Of a DNA stretch of 64,000 bases, positions 1 through 10,494 are shown one piece after another. The stretch lies in contig NZ_LMQL01000008.1 in NCBI RefSeq assembly GCF_001424545.1, positions 248,001-312,000 of the forward strand. The letters run 5' to 3'. The position numbers and the translations under genes are program-made. Origin of the DNA: Ramlibacter sp. Leaf400 (GTDB taxonomy: Bacteria; Pseudomonadota; Gammaproteobacteria; Burkholderiales; Burkholderiaceae_C). The notes under the pieces are model-generated. The model searched no databases. It saw only the letters and a list, made by a program, of their open reading frames with translations, and was not told where the DNA came from. Within the stretch, counting starts at the first letter, position 1, and each line of letters opens with the position of its first letter.

Positions 1-2
1 CC

Positions 3-590
3 TCGTTGATGAGCCTGCCACTCGCGCTGGGGCCTGCGTTACCGATTCCTGCCGCATTGCCTTATCTGCGCGGCGATCCCGGTCGTGTGGAGTCGTGGAG
101 GCAGCGGATCGCGGCGGAAGGCTGCAAGCTCAATGTCGGGGTGACCTGGTCGGGCAACCTCGACCATCGCAACGACCGCAACCGCTCGATACCGCTTCAA
201 GTTTTCCGGGGCATTGAGGCAGCAGGCTGTCGATTTGTCAGTTTGCAGCCTGTCGTTCGCGAAAGCGACCGTCAGGCGATGAGCAACTGGCCCGAGCTGC
301 TGCTTTGGGGCGAGGAGCTGCGCAGTTTCCTGGACACGGCCTCGTTGATGGAGGCGCTGGATGTGGTGGTCGCGGTCGACACCAGCGTGGTCCACCTTGC
401 GGGTGCATTAGGGCTGCCCACGAAAGTGCTGTTGCCTCGGCGTCCCGATTGGCGCTGGCAGCTCGAGCGCGAGGACACGCCTTGGTACCCCAGCGCAAGG
501 CTCTTCCGCCAGGCAAAGCCGGGCGATTGGCCGGAGGTGCTGGCTCGCGTGCGGGCCGACCTCGAGGCGTTGGCGGCGCAGCGGAACTGA
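3..590 (+). CDS. C-terminal part of a glycosyltransferase-like (GT9/TPR-type) protein, 5' truncated by window edge
   Basis: The reading frame is open to the left edge, so the gene begins outside the window and only about 195 C-terminal residues are seen. They contain a GVTWSGN segment, followed by a region with SLMEALDVVVAVDTSVVHLAGALG, which is the pattern found in the nucleotide-sugar-binding half of glycosyltransferase family 9-like domains that often end tetratricopeptide proteins in Burkholderiales. The TTG at position 6 is not a credible start because no ribosome site precedes it. The gene converges on argC with a gap of only 3 nt. Acceptor and sugar cannot be told from this fragment; the TPR part is an assumption because it lies outside. 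Confidence 0.7.
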   Translation, partial: SLMSLPLALGPALPIPAALPYLRGDPGRVESWRQRIAAEGCKLNVGVTWSGNLDHRNDRNRSIPLQVFRGIEAAGCRFVSLQPVVRESDRQAMSNWPELLLWGEELRSFLDTASLMEALDVVVAVDTSVVHLAGALGLPTKVLLPRRPDWRWQLEREDTPWYPSARLFRQAKPGDWPEVLARVRADLEALAAQRN

Positions 591-593
591 GGC

Positions 594-1511
594 CTAGAGC
601 CCCAGCATCAGCTTCAGGTTCTGAACCGCGGCGCCGCTGGCGCCCTTGCCCAGGTTGTCCAGTCGCGCGACCAGCACGGCATGCGCGTAGTCCATGTTCC
701 GGTAGACCCGCAGTTCCATCTTGTTGGTCTCGTTGAGCGCGCAAGGCTCCAGCTTGCCGTCTTCGGTGGGCGCCTGCACCGTCACCCACTCGCTGCCTTC
801 GTAGTGGCGCTTGAGGACCTTTTCCAGGTCGTCAGGCGAGGGCTTGCCCGGCAGAGTGTCCAGGTGCAGCGGCAGCTGCACCAGCATGCCCTGGCGGAAG
901 TTGCCCACCGAGGGAATGAAGATCGGGCGGCGGGTGAGGCCGGTGTACTTCAGGATTTCCGGCAGGTGCTTGTGCTTCAGGCCCAGCGCGTACAGCTCGT
1001 ACGCGGGCGCCGATCCCGCCTCGTAGGCCTCGATCATGGTGCGGCCACCGCCGGAGTAGCCGCTGACGGACGGCAGCGCCACCGGGTAGTCGAGGGGCAG
1101 CACGCCGGCGTCGACCAGCGGACGCAGCAACGCGATCGCGCCCGTGGCGTAGCAGCCGGGATTGCTGACCCTTTCGGCCTTGGCCACCGCCTCGCGCTGG
1201 CCGGGCGACAGCTCGGGAAAGCCGTACACCCAGCCTTCCGCCGTGCGGTGAGCCGTTGACGCATCGATGATGCGCGGCTTGCGGCCGCTGCGGCCGATGT
1301 CCTCGATCAAGGCCGCGGACTCGCGGGCGGCGTCGTCATGCAGGCAGAAGATCACCAGGTCCACGCCCGCCATGAGTTCGCGCTTGGCCGCCGCGTCCTT
1401 GCGCCTCTCGGGCGCGATGCTCACGAGCTCGATCTGCGGCATCTGGAGGAGCCGCTCGCGAATCTGCAGTCCGGTGGTGCCGGCCTCGCCGTCGATGAAG
1501 ACCTTGGCCAT
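594..1511 (-). CDS. argC: N-acetyl-gamma-glutamyl-phosphate reductase (short, type 2 form)
   Basis: ArgC reduces N-acetylglutamyl-5-phosphate to the semialdehyde with NADPH in arginine biosynthesis, in the cytoplasm. The 305-residue length and the N-terminus [14 protein letters not shown] match the short type 2 subfamily rather than the roughly 340-residue E. coli type. The nucleotide-binding GEAGTTG loop is at residues 8-14, and the catalytic cysteine is in SNPGCYATG (Cys120). The ATG at 1511 begins this conserved N-terminus, so the start is secure. It diverges from sucC across 155 nt that must contain both promoters. No other arginine gene lies nearby. Confidence 0.95.
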   Translation of the reverse strand: MAKVFIDGEAGTTGLQIRERLLQMPQIELVSIAPERRKDAAAKRELMAGVDLVIFCLHDDAARESAALIEDIGRSGRKPRIIDASTAHRTAEGWVYGFPELSPGQREAVAKAERVSNPGCYATGAIALLRPLVDAGVLPLDYPVALPSVSGYSGGGRTMIEAYEAGSAPAYELYALGLKHKHLPEILKYTGLTRRPIFIPSVGNFRQGMLVQLPLHLDTLPGKPSPDDLEKVLKRHYEGSEWVTVQAPTEDGKLEPCALNETNKMELRVYRNMDYAHAVLVARLDNLGKGASGAAVQNLKLMLGL

Positions 1512-1564
1512 GGTTTTTCTTCCCGCGAAGTCACCCCGCCCACGGCTGGGCAGGCGTCAGGTTT

Positions 1565-1575
1565 GTGCAATGCAC
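1565..1575. promoter_or_regulatory. Short inverted repeat GTGCA-A-TGCAC in the argC/sucC divergent region
   Basis: The 11-base element GTGCAATGCAC is symmetric around its central A and sits about 90 nt upstream of the sucC start and about 55 nt upstream of argC. Its symmetry is what a dimeric regulator would use, but I recognise no known consensus, and an 11-mer like this can occur by chance. An AT-richer stretch (TGATACAGT, 1578-1586) follows it and could be part of a sucC promoter; I cannot assign a matching -35. Confidence 0.25.
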
Positions 1576-1666
1576 CATGATACAGTTCGCGGCTGCACTG
1601 CGCAGGCGCAACGCCACTGCCGCGCCCCCGGCGCCTGCACCTTCCACGACCCCTCGAGAGAACCCC

Positions 1667-2830
<1,164 letters not shown>

Positions 2831-2841
2831 TAGGAACAGAC

Positions 2842-3735
2842 ATGTCGATCTACATCAACAAGGACACCAAGGTCATCACCCAGGGCATCACGGGGAAGAC
2901 CGGCCAGTTCCACACCGAGAAGTGCCAGGAATACGCGAACGGCAAGAACTGCTTCGTGGCCGGCGTGAACCCGAAGAAGGCGGGCGAGAAGATCTTCGAC
3001 ATCCCGATCTACGCCTCGGTCAAGGAAGCCAAGCAGCAGACCGGTGCCACGGTGTCGGTGATCTACGTGCCTCCCGCGGGCGCGGCCGACGCGATCTGGG
3101 AAGCGGTCGAGGCCGACCTGGACCTGGCGATCTGCATCACCGAGGGCATCCCGGTGCGCGACATGCTGGTCGTGCGCAACAAGATGAAGGCCAAGGAAGC
3201 CGCCGGCGGCAAGAAGACGCTGCTTCTCGGCCCCAACTGCCCGGGCCTGATCACGCCGGACGAGATCAAGATCGGCATCATGCCGGGCCACATCCACAAG
3301 AAGGGCCGCGTCGGCGTGGTGTCGCGTTCCGGCACGCTCACGTATGAAGCGGTGGCGCAACTGACCGAGCTGGGCATCGGCCAGTCGAGCGCTGTGGGCA
3401 TCGGCGGCGATCCGATCAACGGCCTGAAGCACCTCGATGTGATGCAGGCCTTCAACGACGATCCGGACACCGATGCCGTGATCATGATCGGCGAGATCGG
3501 CGGCCCGGACGAGGCCGACGCCGCGCGCTGGTGCAAGGCCAACATGAAGAAGCCGATCGTGGGCTTCATCGCCGGCGTGACCGCCCCGCCCGGAAAGCGC
3601 ATGGGCCACGCGGGCGCGCTGATCTCCGGGGGCGCCGACACGGCCGACGCCAAGCTGGCCGTCATGGAAGAGTGCGGCTTCAAGGTCACGCGCAATCCCT
3701 CGGAGATGGCCAAGCTGCTGAAAGCGCTGCTGTAA
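2842..3735 (+). CDS. sucD: Succinate-CoA ligase (ADP-forming) alpha subunit
   Basis: SucD binds CoA and carries the histidine that is transiently phosphorylated during the succinyl-CoA synthetase reaction. The 297-residue protein has the CoA-binding N-terminus ([21 protein letters not shown]), the [13 protein letters not shown] segment and the phosphohistidine motif [10 protein letters not shown] with the histidine at about residue 256. A GGAACA sequence lies just before the ATG at 2842. It is the second gene of sucCD, and a strong hairpin-plus-T terminator starts 20 nt after its stop. Confidence 0.97.
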   Translation: MSIYINKDTKVITQGITGKTGQFHTEKCQEYANGKNCFVAGVNPKKAGEKIFDIPIYASVKEAKQQTGATVSVIYVPPAGAADAIWEAVEADLDLAICITEGIPVRDMLVVRNKMKAKEAAGGKKTLLLGPNCPGLITPDEIKIGIMPGHIHKKGRVGVVSRSGTLTYEAVAQLTELGIGQSSAVGIGGDPINGLKHLDVMQAFNDDPDTDAVIMIGEIGGPDEADAARWCKANMKKPIVGFIAGVTAPPGKRMGHAGALISGGADTADAKLAVMEECGFKVTRNPSEMAKLLKALL

Positions 3736-3754
3736 CTCCAAACCGCACATCCCG

Positions 3755-3786
3755 AAAGCCGACGCCGACCGCGTCGGCTTTTTTTT
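3755..3786 (+). terminator. Rho-independent terminator of sucCD
   Basis: A perfect 10-bp stem (AAGCCGACGC, 3756-3765, pairing with GCGTCGGCTT, 3771-3780) encloses a 5-nt loop and is followed directly by six more T residues. It ends the sucCD transcript and separates it from the signalling cluster. Confidence 0.93.
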
Positions 3787-3963
3787 GCGCCCCAACGCAG
3801 ATGGCGTTGTCGCCAAATCTGCAACAAAACGTAGACGGGTCGCCCGGATTCGCCTTGTCCCTCCCAAGGGGCTCTGTTAACGTTCAGCTGGAGACCTGCC
3901 CATCAGAGGAGCGGGCGAGGAGCTGTCGAAAGGCAGTGGTCACCCAGAGGGCAAGGGGCAGAA

Positions 3964-6696
3964 GTGAGCACATCTTCATCGGCAAGGCGCCGCCAGTTCT
4001 GGCGAACGGACTGGTTCGTCGGAGCCGTCATCGTTGCCGCGGTGTTCGTGCTCTGGAAATCCACCGATGTGTTCGAAGCGCTGGAGCGGCGCTTCTACGA
4101 CACGGCCAGCACCCAAAGCGCGCGCCAGCCCTCCAACCGCATCGCCGTGGTCGCCATCGACGACCAGAGCATCGCCAACATCGGCCGCTGGCCCTGGTCG
4201 CGCGACGTGCACGCCGAGCTCATCGACAAGCTCGCTGCCTCCAAGGCCAAGACGATCGCCTACAACGCCTTCTTCTTCGAGCCCCAAACCGACCGCGGCC
4301 TGGCGTTCATCCGGAGGATCAAGGAAGCGGCGGGCCCCGCGGTCCAGGGCAATGAGGCGCTGGCCAGGTTGCTGGGTGAAGCCGAACAGGCCCTGGACAC
4401 GGACGGCAAGCTCGCCGCCAGCATGGCCAATGCCGGCAACGTGCTGGTGCCCTCGGTGTTCGTGCTGGGCGAGCCCGTGGGACGCGCCGACCGCGAACTG
4501 CCGTCCGAAGTCGCCAAGAGCACGGTCGACGACAAGGCAGGCTTCGCGCTGCCAGTGCTGCGCGGACAGTTCCCCCTGGAAGCCATCGGCCGGTCGGCGG
4601 ACGGCATCGGCCACCTCAACGTCACCAACGACCCCGATGGGGGCGTGCGGTCCGATCCGCTGCTGGTCAACTACTACGGGCGTGGCGTGCCCTCGATGGC
4701 GCTGCTGGCCGCGGCCAGGAGCCTGAACCTCGGGCCCGCCGACATCCGGTCGGTGCCGGGCGAAGGCTTGCAACTGGGCAAGCTGCGCATCCGCACCGAC
4801 GACGCGGCGCGCATCCTGCCCCAGTTCTACCGTGACCGCGACGGCAAGCCCGCCTTCCCCGTCGATTCGTTCTACGACGTGCTCAGCGGCAAGATCCCCG
4901 CGTCCAAGTACACCGACAAGATCGTGCTGATCGGGCCCACCGCGCAGGGCGTGGGCACCAGCTTCCCCGTGCCGGGCCATGCAGCGCTCAGCCCGGCCGA
5001 GATGATGGCCCACGTGGTGTCCAACATCCTGGGCGAGCACTTCATCGTGGAGCCCTCCTGGGGCGGCCTGGCGTCGTTCGGTGCGTTCCTTCTCGTGGCG
5101 GGTTACCTGATCGCCGTGCTGCCGCGCCTGTCCGCCGGCGCGGGCGCGGCGGCGACGGGCGTTCTGTTGCTCGCGCTGCTGCTGTCGGAGTACTTCCTGC
5201 TGTCGTCCGTCGGCACCTGGATCCGGCTGGTGCTTCCGGCGGTGCTGCTTGCGATCGGCCACGCGGCGCTCACCACCAAGCGCTTCCTGGTCACCGAGGC
5301 TGGCAAGGTGCGGTCCGACGAGGAGTCGGCCGAGACCAACCGCATGATGGGCCTGGCGCTGCAAGGCCAGGGCCAGCTGGACATGGCGTTCGACCGGTTC
5401 CGCCGCGTGACGCTGAGCGACCCGCTCATGGACAACCTCTACAACCTGGCGATGGACTTCGAGCGCAAGCGGCAGTTCAACAAGGCAGAGGCCGTCTACG
5501 CCTACATGGCGACCTGGAACAAGGACTACCGCGACCTGCAGGCCAAGCTCAATCGTGCGCGCAACCTCTCGGAGACGGTGATGCTGGGCGGAGGCGGCGG
5601 CCATCCGGGCGGCACCTTGCTGCTGGACGGCGGCGCGGTCGAGAAACCCATGCTGGGCCGCTACCAGGTCGAGAAGGAGTTGGGCAAGGGCGCGATGGGC
5701 GTGGTCTACATGGGCAAGGACCCGAAGATCGGCCGCGTGGTCGCCATCAAGACCATGGCCCTGTCGCAGGAGTTCGAGGGCGAGGAGCTCACGGACGCCC
5801 GCGAGCGCTTCTTCCGTGAGGCGGAGACCGCGGGGCGACTGCAGCACCAGAACATCGTCACCATCTTCGACGCTGGCGAGGAGCACGACCTTGCCTACAT
5901 CGCCATGGAGTTTCTTCGCGGCAGGGACCTGGCCGACTTCTGCCGGGACGGGCACCTGCTGCCGGTGCCCAGGGTGCTCTCCATCGTGGCCCGCGTGGCG
6001 GAGGCGCTGGCCTACGCGCATCGGCAGAACGTCGTTCATCGCGACATCAAGCCGGCCAACATCATGTACGAGGTGGAGTCGGACACGGTGAAGGTCACCG
6101 ACTTCGGCATCGCGCGCATCACCGACTCGAGCAAGACCAAGACCGGGCTGGTGCTGGGCACGCCCAGCTTCATGTCGCCCGAGCAGATCGCCGGCAAGAA
6201 GGTCGATGGGCGCTCGGACCTGTATTCGCTGGGCGTGATGCTGTTCCAGATGCTTACCGGCGTGCTGCCCTTCCGCGGCGACTCGATGGCCGAGCTGATG
6301 TTCAAGATCGCCAACGAGGAGGCGCCGGCCGTGCGCCATGTTCGCCGGGACCTTCCGGAGTCGCTGGCGAATCTGGTGGCGTGCGCCCTCGCCAAGAAGC
6401 CCGAGGCGCGCTACCAGGACGGCGACAGTTTCGCGGCCGCCTTGCGTGCCGTGATGGCCGAGGTGCCTGGCGACGTGCCGGGGCCAGCCGCCGGGGACCC
6501 GGAGAAGACCGTCGCGATCTCGCTGGCTTCCGCGGCCCGGGCGCAGGCCACGGCCGAGAAGACGCTCGCCATGGCGGCTGGCGGCGGCGGCTATGATTCG
6601 GCGCGCCCACAGGCGGAAGGCGGGGCCGGCGACGCATTCGCCAGGACCGCAGTGTTCAACAAGCCTGATGCCTCCCGGGCCGATCCGGAGGCGTGA
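3964..6696 (+). CDS. CHASE2-domain membrane serine/threonine protein kinase
   Basis: This 910-residue protein is a predicted inner-membrane sensor kinase. An N-terminal membrane segment (about residues 17-38) is followed by an extracytoplasmic CHASE2 domain (about 40-340), then closely spaced hydrophobic helices (about 345-440), a TPR-like region (453-533) and a Hanks-type kinase domain beginning at Tyr/Gln 566. Kinase signatures are intact: a glycine-rich loop, the VAIK lysine K596, HRDIKPAN with D694, DFG with D713 and a GTPSFMSPEQ activation-segment end. The C-terminal tail of about 80 residues is Ala/Gly-rich and carries EKTVAI, EKTLAM and RTAVF motifs that could be phosphothreonine sites. 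The start is GTG at 3964. Its stop overlaps the next gene's possible GTG start, and the phosphatase and FHA partners follow. The CHASE2 ligand is unknown. Confidence 0.92.
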   Translation: MSTSSSARRRQFWRTDWFVGAVIVAAVFVLWKSTDVFEALERRFYDTASTQSARQPSNRIAVVAIDDQSIANIGRWPWSRDVHAELIDKLAASKAKTIAYNAFFFEPQTDRGLAFIRRIKEAAGPAVQGNEALARLLGEAEQALDTDGKLAASMANAGNVLVPSVFVLGEPVGRADRELPSEVAKSTVDDKAGFALPVLRGQFPLEAIGRSADGIGHLNVTNDPDGGVRSDPLLVNYYGRGVPSMALLAAARSLNLGPADIRSVPGEGLQLGKLRIRTDDAARILPQFYRDRDGKPAFPVDSFYDVLSGKIPASKYTDKIVLIGPTAQGVGTSFPVPGHAALSPAEMMAHVVSNILGEHFIVEPSWGGLASFGAFLLVAGYLIAVLPRLSAGAGAAATGVLLLALLLSEYFLLSSVGTWIRLVLPAVLLAIGHAALTTKRFLVTEAGKVRSDEESAETNRMMGLALQGQGQLDMAFDRFRRVTLSDPLMDNLYNLAMDFERKRQFNKAEAVYAYMATWNKDYRDLQAKLNRARNLSETVMLGGGGGHPGGTLLLDGGAVEKPMLGRYQVEKELGKGAMGVVYMGKDPKIGRVVAIKTMALSQEFEGEELTDARERFFREAETAGRLQHQNIVTIFDAGEEHDLAYIAMEFLRGRDLADFCRDGHLLPVPRVLSIVARVAEALAYAHRQNVVHRDIKPANIMYEVESDTVKVTDFGIARITDSSKTKTGLVLGTPSFMSPEQIAGKKVDGRSDLYSLGVMLFQMLTGVLPFRGDSMAELMFKIANEEAPAVRHVRRDLPESLANLVACALAKKPEARYQDGDSFAAALRAVMAEVPGDVPGPAAGDPEKTVAISLASAARAQATAEKTLAMAAGGGGYDSARPQAEGGAGDAFARTAVFNKPDASRADPEA

Positions 6697-6707
6697 GCGG
6701 CAAGCCC

Positions 6708-7493
6708 ATGAATTTCGAGTTCAACCTCCGTACCGATCCCGGCCTCGCGCGCGAGAACAACGAGGATTCGGTCACCGTCGACGAGCCTACCCGCCTGGCC
6801 ATCCTGGCCGACGGCATGGGCGGCTACAACGCCGGCGAGATCGCCAGCGGCATGGCCACCACCTTCATCAAGTCGGAGCTGGGCCGCTGGTTGTCCCAGG
6901 CCGGTCGCCACGCCAACGCCAAGGAGGTGCGGCGGGCGATGGAGATCTGCGTGGACAACGCGAACCGCTCCATCTTCAACGCCGCGAATTCGAATCCGCA
7001 GTATTCCGGCATGGGCACCACGCTGGTGGTCGGCGTGTTCCAGGACGGCCGGCTGCTCCTGGGGCACATCGGCGACTCGCGCTGCTACCGGCTGCGCGGC
7101 CACGAGCTGGCGCAGATCACCAAGGACCACTCGCTGCTGCAGGAGCAGATGGATGCGGGCCTGATCACGCCCGAGCAGGCCGCGGTGTCCACCAACAAGA
7201 ACCTGGTCACCCGCGCGCTCGGCGTGGAAGACGCCGTGCTGCTGGACGTCAACGAGCACCGCGTCGAACCTGGCGACATCTACCTCATGTGCTCCGACGG
7301 CCTGTCGGACATGCTGGACGACCCAGGCATCTGCCGGATCCTCGCGGGCGACGTGTCGCTGGAGCAAAAGGCGGTGCAACTGGTCGACGCGGCGAACGCG
7401 AACGGAGGGCGCGACAACATCTCGGTGCTGCTGGCCCAGGCGGACACCGGGGCGAAAAAAAAGGGCTTGATTTCCCGATTGCTGGGAAAATAG
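6708..7493 (+). CDS. PP2C-family serine/threonine protein phosphatase
   Basis: The product is a stand-alone PP2C (PPM) metal-dependent phosphatase of about 261 residues. The ordered family motifs are visible: RTDPGLARENNEDS, ADGMGGYNAGEIAS (metal-binding Asp and two Gly), GDSRCYR, TKDHSLL, a SDGLSDML segment and a GGRDNISV motif near the C-terminus. It probably reverses phosphorylation by the kinase just upstream. I prefer the ATG at 6708, which begins MNFEFNLRTD close to the domain. A GTG at 6693 in the same frame overlaps the kinase stop as GTGA and is the alternative, adding five residues. No membrane segment is seen, so it should be cytoplasmic. Confidence 0.93.
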   Translation: MNFEFNLRTDPGLARENNEDSVTVDEPTRLAILADGMGGYNAGEIASGMATTFIKSELGRWLSQAGRHANAKEVRRAMEICVDNANRSIFNAANSNPQYSGMGTTLVVGVFQDGRLLLGHIGDSRCYRLRGHELAQITKDHSLLQEQMDAGLITPEQAAVSTNKNLVTRALGVEDAVLLDVNEHRVEPGDIYLMCSDGLSDMLDDPGICRILAGDVSLEQKAVQLVDAANANGGRDNISVLLAQADTGAKKKGLISRLLGK

Positions 7494-7540
7494 CTCTTCA
7501 GTATTGAAATGCCGGACGAGATCTCGAACAGGAGTGGGCC

Positions 7541-8197
7541 ATGCCGAAAATGATCGTTTCGATCGACGGTGTCGTCATCAAGGAAGTGCAGTTGACGAAG
7601 GATCGTACGACGCTGGGCCGGCGTCCCTACAACGACATCGTCATCGACAACCTGGCAGTCAGCGGCGAACACGCTGTCCTGCAGATGTCCGGCAGTGAGG
7701 TCCACCTCGAGGACCTGAATAGCACCAACGGGACGTACATCAACGGCAAGGCGGTCAAGAAGCAGCTGTTGCAGAACAACGACACCGTCGAGATCGGCAA
7801 GTACAAGATCAAGTACATCAATGAGGTGCCCGGCGCCACCTTCGACAAGACGGTGATCATGAAGCCGGGCATGGTGCCGCCGCCGGCCGAAGCGACCGCC
7901 GGTGCAGGCGCCCCGGCAGTCGCCGAGGCGGGTGACGTCAAGGGCGCGATCAAGGTCCTGTCGGGCGCCGCCGCTGGCCGCGAGGTTCCGCTGGTCAAGG
8001 TGGTGACCACCATCGGCAAGCCCGGCGTCGCGGTGGCGGCCATCACCAAGCGTCCGTACGGTTTCGTGGTGGCCCACGTCGAGGGCGGCAACAAGCCCAC
8101 GCTGAACGGCACCGCCATCGGCCAGGAACCGGTCACGCTCAAGAACGGTGACCTGCTGGAACTGGCCGGAACCCAGATGCAGTTCGTGCAGGGCTGA
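7541..8197 (+). CDS. FHA-domain protein with a second, degenerate FHA-like half
   Basis: This 218-residue soluble protein has a canonical forkhead-associated domain at about residues 10-85: TTLGRRPYNDI, SGEHAVL and LNSTNGTYING supply the phosphothreonine-binding Arg, Ser/His and Asn features. A Pro/Ala-rich linker (residues about 105-130) includes DKTVIM with Thr104. The second half (about 133-218, KVLSGAAAGREVPL...TTIGKPG...LNGTAIG) looks like another FHA beta-sandwich but lacks the SxxH phosphobinding pair. An AGGAG ribosome site at 7530-7534 precedes the ATG. Placed after the kinase and phosphatase, it is the expected phosphothreonine reader; its target is unknown. Confidence 0.9.
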   Translation: MPKMIVSIDGVVIKEVQLTKDRTTLGRRPYNDIVIDNLAVSGEHAVLQMSGSEVHLEDLNSTNGTYINGKAVKKQLLQNNDTVEIGKYKIKYINEVPGATFDKTVIMKPGMVPPPAEATAGAGAPAVAEAGDVKGAIKVLSGAAAGREVPLVKVVTTIGKPGVAVAAITKRPYGFVVAHVEGGNKPTLNGTAIGQEPVTLKNGDLLELAGTQMQFVQG

Positions 8198-8244
8198 CGC
8201 CCGGCGCGGCCTGTCCCGAGACGGCAGAGAGGTTCCAGGCTGGG

Positions 8245-10494
8245 ATGGGTACGCTTGCCAGACACTGGACCCGCATCGCGGTCACCCTCGTTCCCCTGAT
8301 CTTTGCCCTGCTGCATGCCAGCGGGGTGATGCCGCTGGGGTTCCTGCAGCGCCTGGACGACGTCCTGTACGACGCTCGCCTGCGCGCCACCATGCCGCGC
8401 ACGCTGGACGAGCGCATCGTCATCGTCGACATCGACGAGAAGAGCCTGGCCGAACTCGGCCGCTGGCCCTGGGGCCGCAACCGCATGGCGCAGCTGACGG
8501 ACGAGCTGTTCGCCCGCCAGCAGGTGGCCGTGGTGGGCTTCGACGTCGTGTTCGCCGAGCCGGACGACAGCTCGGGCCTCAAGCGCCTGCGCCAGCTCGC
8601 CCAGTCCGAACTGAAGGACCAGCCGGGGTTCGCCGGACGGGTCGACCAGCTCAGTGCCGGCCTTGATTACGACGCGGCCTTCGCTCGTTCGCTCCGCAAT
8701 CGCCCCGTGGTCCTCGGCTACTACTTCAGCAGTGGGCGCGCGAGCGGCAAGACCGGCGTGCTGCCCGCGCCGGTCATCCGGCGGCAAGACCTCGACGGCC
8801 GGCCGATCCGCCTGACCTCCTGGAACGGGTACGCAGCCAACATCGAGCAGATCGCCCAGGCGGCCCCGGTGGCCGGCTTCTTCAATCCGATCGTCGACAT
8901 CGACGGCGTGGTGCGGTCCGTGCCCTTGATCGCCGAGCACGGCGAGGCGTACTACGAATCCCTCTCGCTCGCCATGTTCAGGCTCCTCGCCGGGCAACCG
9001 ACCGTGGAGCCAGGATTTCCCCGCGACGGAGTGTTCTCGCGCAACTACCAGGGGCTGGAGAGCGTGGTCCTGCGCCTTGGAAAGAAGGCCCTGGGCATCC
9101 CGGTCGACGACCGGGTCGCGGCCCTGGTGCCCTTTCGCGGCCCGGGTGGCGTGCAGGGCGGCTCGTACCGGTACGTGTCCGCTTCCGACCTGGTCAGCCA
9201 GCGGCTTGCCGAAGGCAGCCTGAAGGGCAAGATCGTTCTGGTCGGCACCACCGCGCCGGGGCTGCAGGACCTGCGCTCCACGCCGATGGGCGAGACCTAT
9301 CCCGGCGTCGAAACGCACGCCAACATGATCTCGGGCCTGCTGGACGGCCGCCTGATGGTCAAGCCCGATTACGCCATCGGGTACGACGTGATGGTGCTCC
9401 TGCTGGCCGGCGTGGCGCTGGCGCTGGCCCTGCCCCTGATCTCCGCACCCAAGGCCGTGCTGGTCAGCGTGGGGGTGCTGGCGGCGATGGTCGGGCTGAA
9501 CTTCTGGTTGTTCCTGGGGGCAGGGCTCGTGATGCCGCTGGCGGCGGCGCTGGCAATGATCCTGACGGCCTTCGGGCTGAACATGAGCTACGGCTATTTC
9601 ATCGAGAGCCGCTCCAAGCGCGAGCTGGCCAACCTGTTCGGTACCTACGTCCCGCCGGAACTGGTGGACGAAATGGTCAAGGACCCGGACAGCTACAGCA
9701 TGAAGGCCACCAACAAGGAACTGACGGTGATGTTCTGCGACATGCGCGGCTTCACCAAGATGTCCGAGAGGATGGGGCCGGTGCAACTGCAGGAGCTGCT
9801 CAACGCCGTCTTCAACCGGCTCACGGACGTCATCCGCGCCACCCGCGGCACCATCGACAAGTACATGGGCGACTGCGTCATGGCCTTCTGGGGCGCACCG
9901 GTGGACACCGCCGAACATGCCCGCCTGGCGGTTCGCAGCGCGATGGACATGGCGGCCGCCGTGCGCCGGATCAATGACGAGCACCGCCAGAAGGGACTGC
10001 CCGAGATCGGGGTCGGCATCGGCCTGAACACCGGGATGATGTGCGTGGGCGACATGGGCTCGCAGGTGCGCCGCAGCTACACGGTCATCGGCGACGCGGT
10101 GAACCTGGGCTCGCGCCTGGAAGGCCTGTCCAAGGCTTACGGGGTGGACATCGTGGTGAGCGAATCCACCCGCAGGCTCGCGCCTGATTTCGCGTGGCAG
10201 GAACTGGACCGGGTCCGGGTCAAGGGCAAGGAGCAGGCGGTGACGATCTTCACGCCCGTTGCGCCTGCCGACCGGCTCGAAATGGCCCAGGCGGAAGAGC
10301 TCAGAACGTGGGCTGCATTCCTGCGCGAATACCGCGGCCAGGACTGGGAGCAGTGCGAGGTGCAGCTCCTGAACCTGCGCCGGATGAACCCCAAAAAATT
10401 CCTTTACGAGCTCTACAGCGAGCGTGTAGCCTCGATGAGGTTGCTGCCGTTCGACCCTGAGTGGGACGGCGCCACCAACTTCGAGACCAAATGA
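8245..10494 (+). CDS. CHASE2-domain class III adenylate/guanylate cyclase
   Basis: This 749-residue membrane protein begins with a hydrophobic helix (about 10-32), then an extracytoplasmic CHASE2 domain (about 35-360), three hydrophobic helices (about 375-455) and a cytoplasmic class III nucleotide cyclase domain (about 465-670). The metal-binding aspartates are present (MFCDMRGF, D499; KYMGDCVMAF, D543), as are the VGIGLNTG and YTVIGDAVN motifs. The KYMGD lysine fits adenylate rather than guanylate specificity, an inference from family knowledge. Its sensor resembles that of the kinase upstream (both have RWPW in the first part of CHASE2), suggesting related inputs. A phosphodiesterase follows. 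Confidence 0.92.
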   Translation: MGTLARHWTRIAVTLVPLIFALLHASGVMPLGFLQRLDDVLYDARLRATMPRTLDERIVIVDIDEKSLAELGRWPWGRNRMAQLTDELFARQQVAVVGFDVVFAEPDDSSGLKRLRQLAQSELKDQPGFAGRVDQLSAGLDYDAAFARSLRNRPVVLGYYFSSGRASGKTGVLPAPVIRRQDLDGRPIRLTSWNGYAANIEQIAQAAPVAGFFNPIVDIDGVVRSVPLIAEHGEAYYESLSLAMFRLLAGQPTVEPGFPRDGVFSRNYQGLESVVLRLGKKALGIPVDDRVAALVPFRGPGGVQGGSYRYVSASDLVSQRLAEGSLKGKIVLVGTTAPGLQDLRSTPMGETYPGVETHANMISGLLDGRLMVKPDYAIGYDVMVLLLAGVALALALPLISAPKAVLVSVGVLAAMVGLNFWLFLGAGLVMPLAAALAMILTAFGLNMSYGYFIESRSKRELANLFGTYVPPELVDEMVKDPDSYSMKATNKELTVMFCDMRGFTKMSERMGPVQLQELLNAVFNRLTDVIRATRGTIDKYMGDCVMAFWGAPVDTAEHARLAVRSAMDMAAAVRRINDEHRQKGLPEIGVGIGLNTGMMCVGDMGSQVRRSYTVIGDAVNLGSRLEGLSKAYGVDIVVSESTRRLAPDFAWQELDRVRVKGKEQAVTIFTPVAPADRLEMAQAEELRTWAAFLREYRGQDWEQCEVQLLNLRRMNPKKFLYELYSERVASMRLLPFDPEWDGATNFETK

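Noticed and set aside
3855..3882. Sigma-70-like TTGTCC-N16-TTAACG upstream of the CHASE2 kinase
   Set aside because: The -10 match is poor and the spacing is short; not strong enough to list as a promoter.
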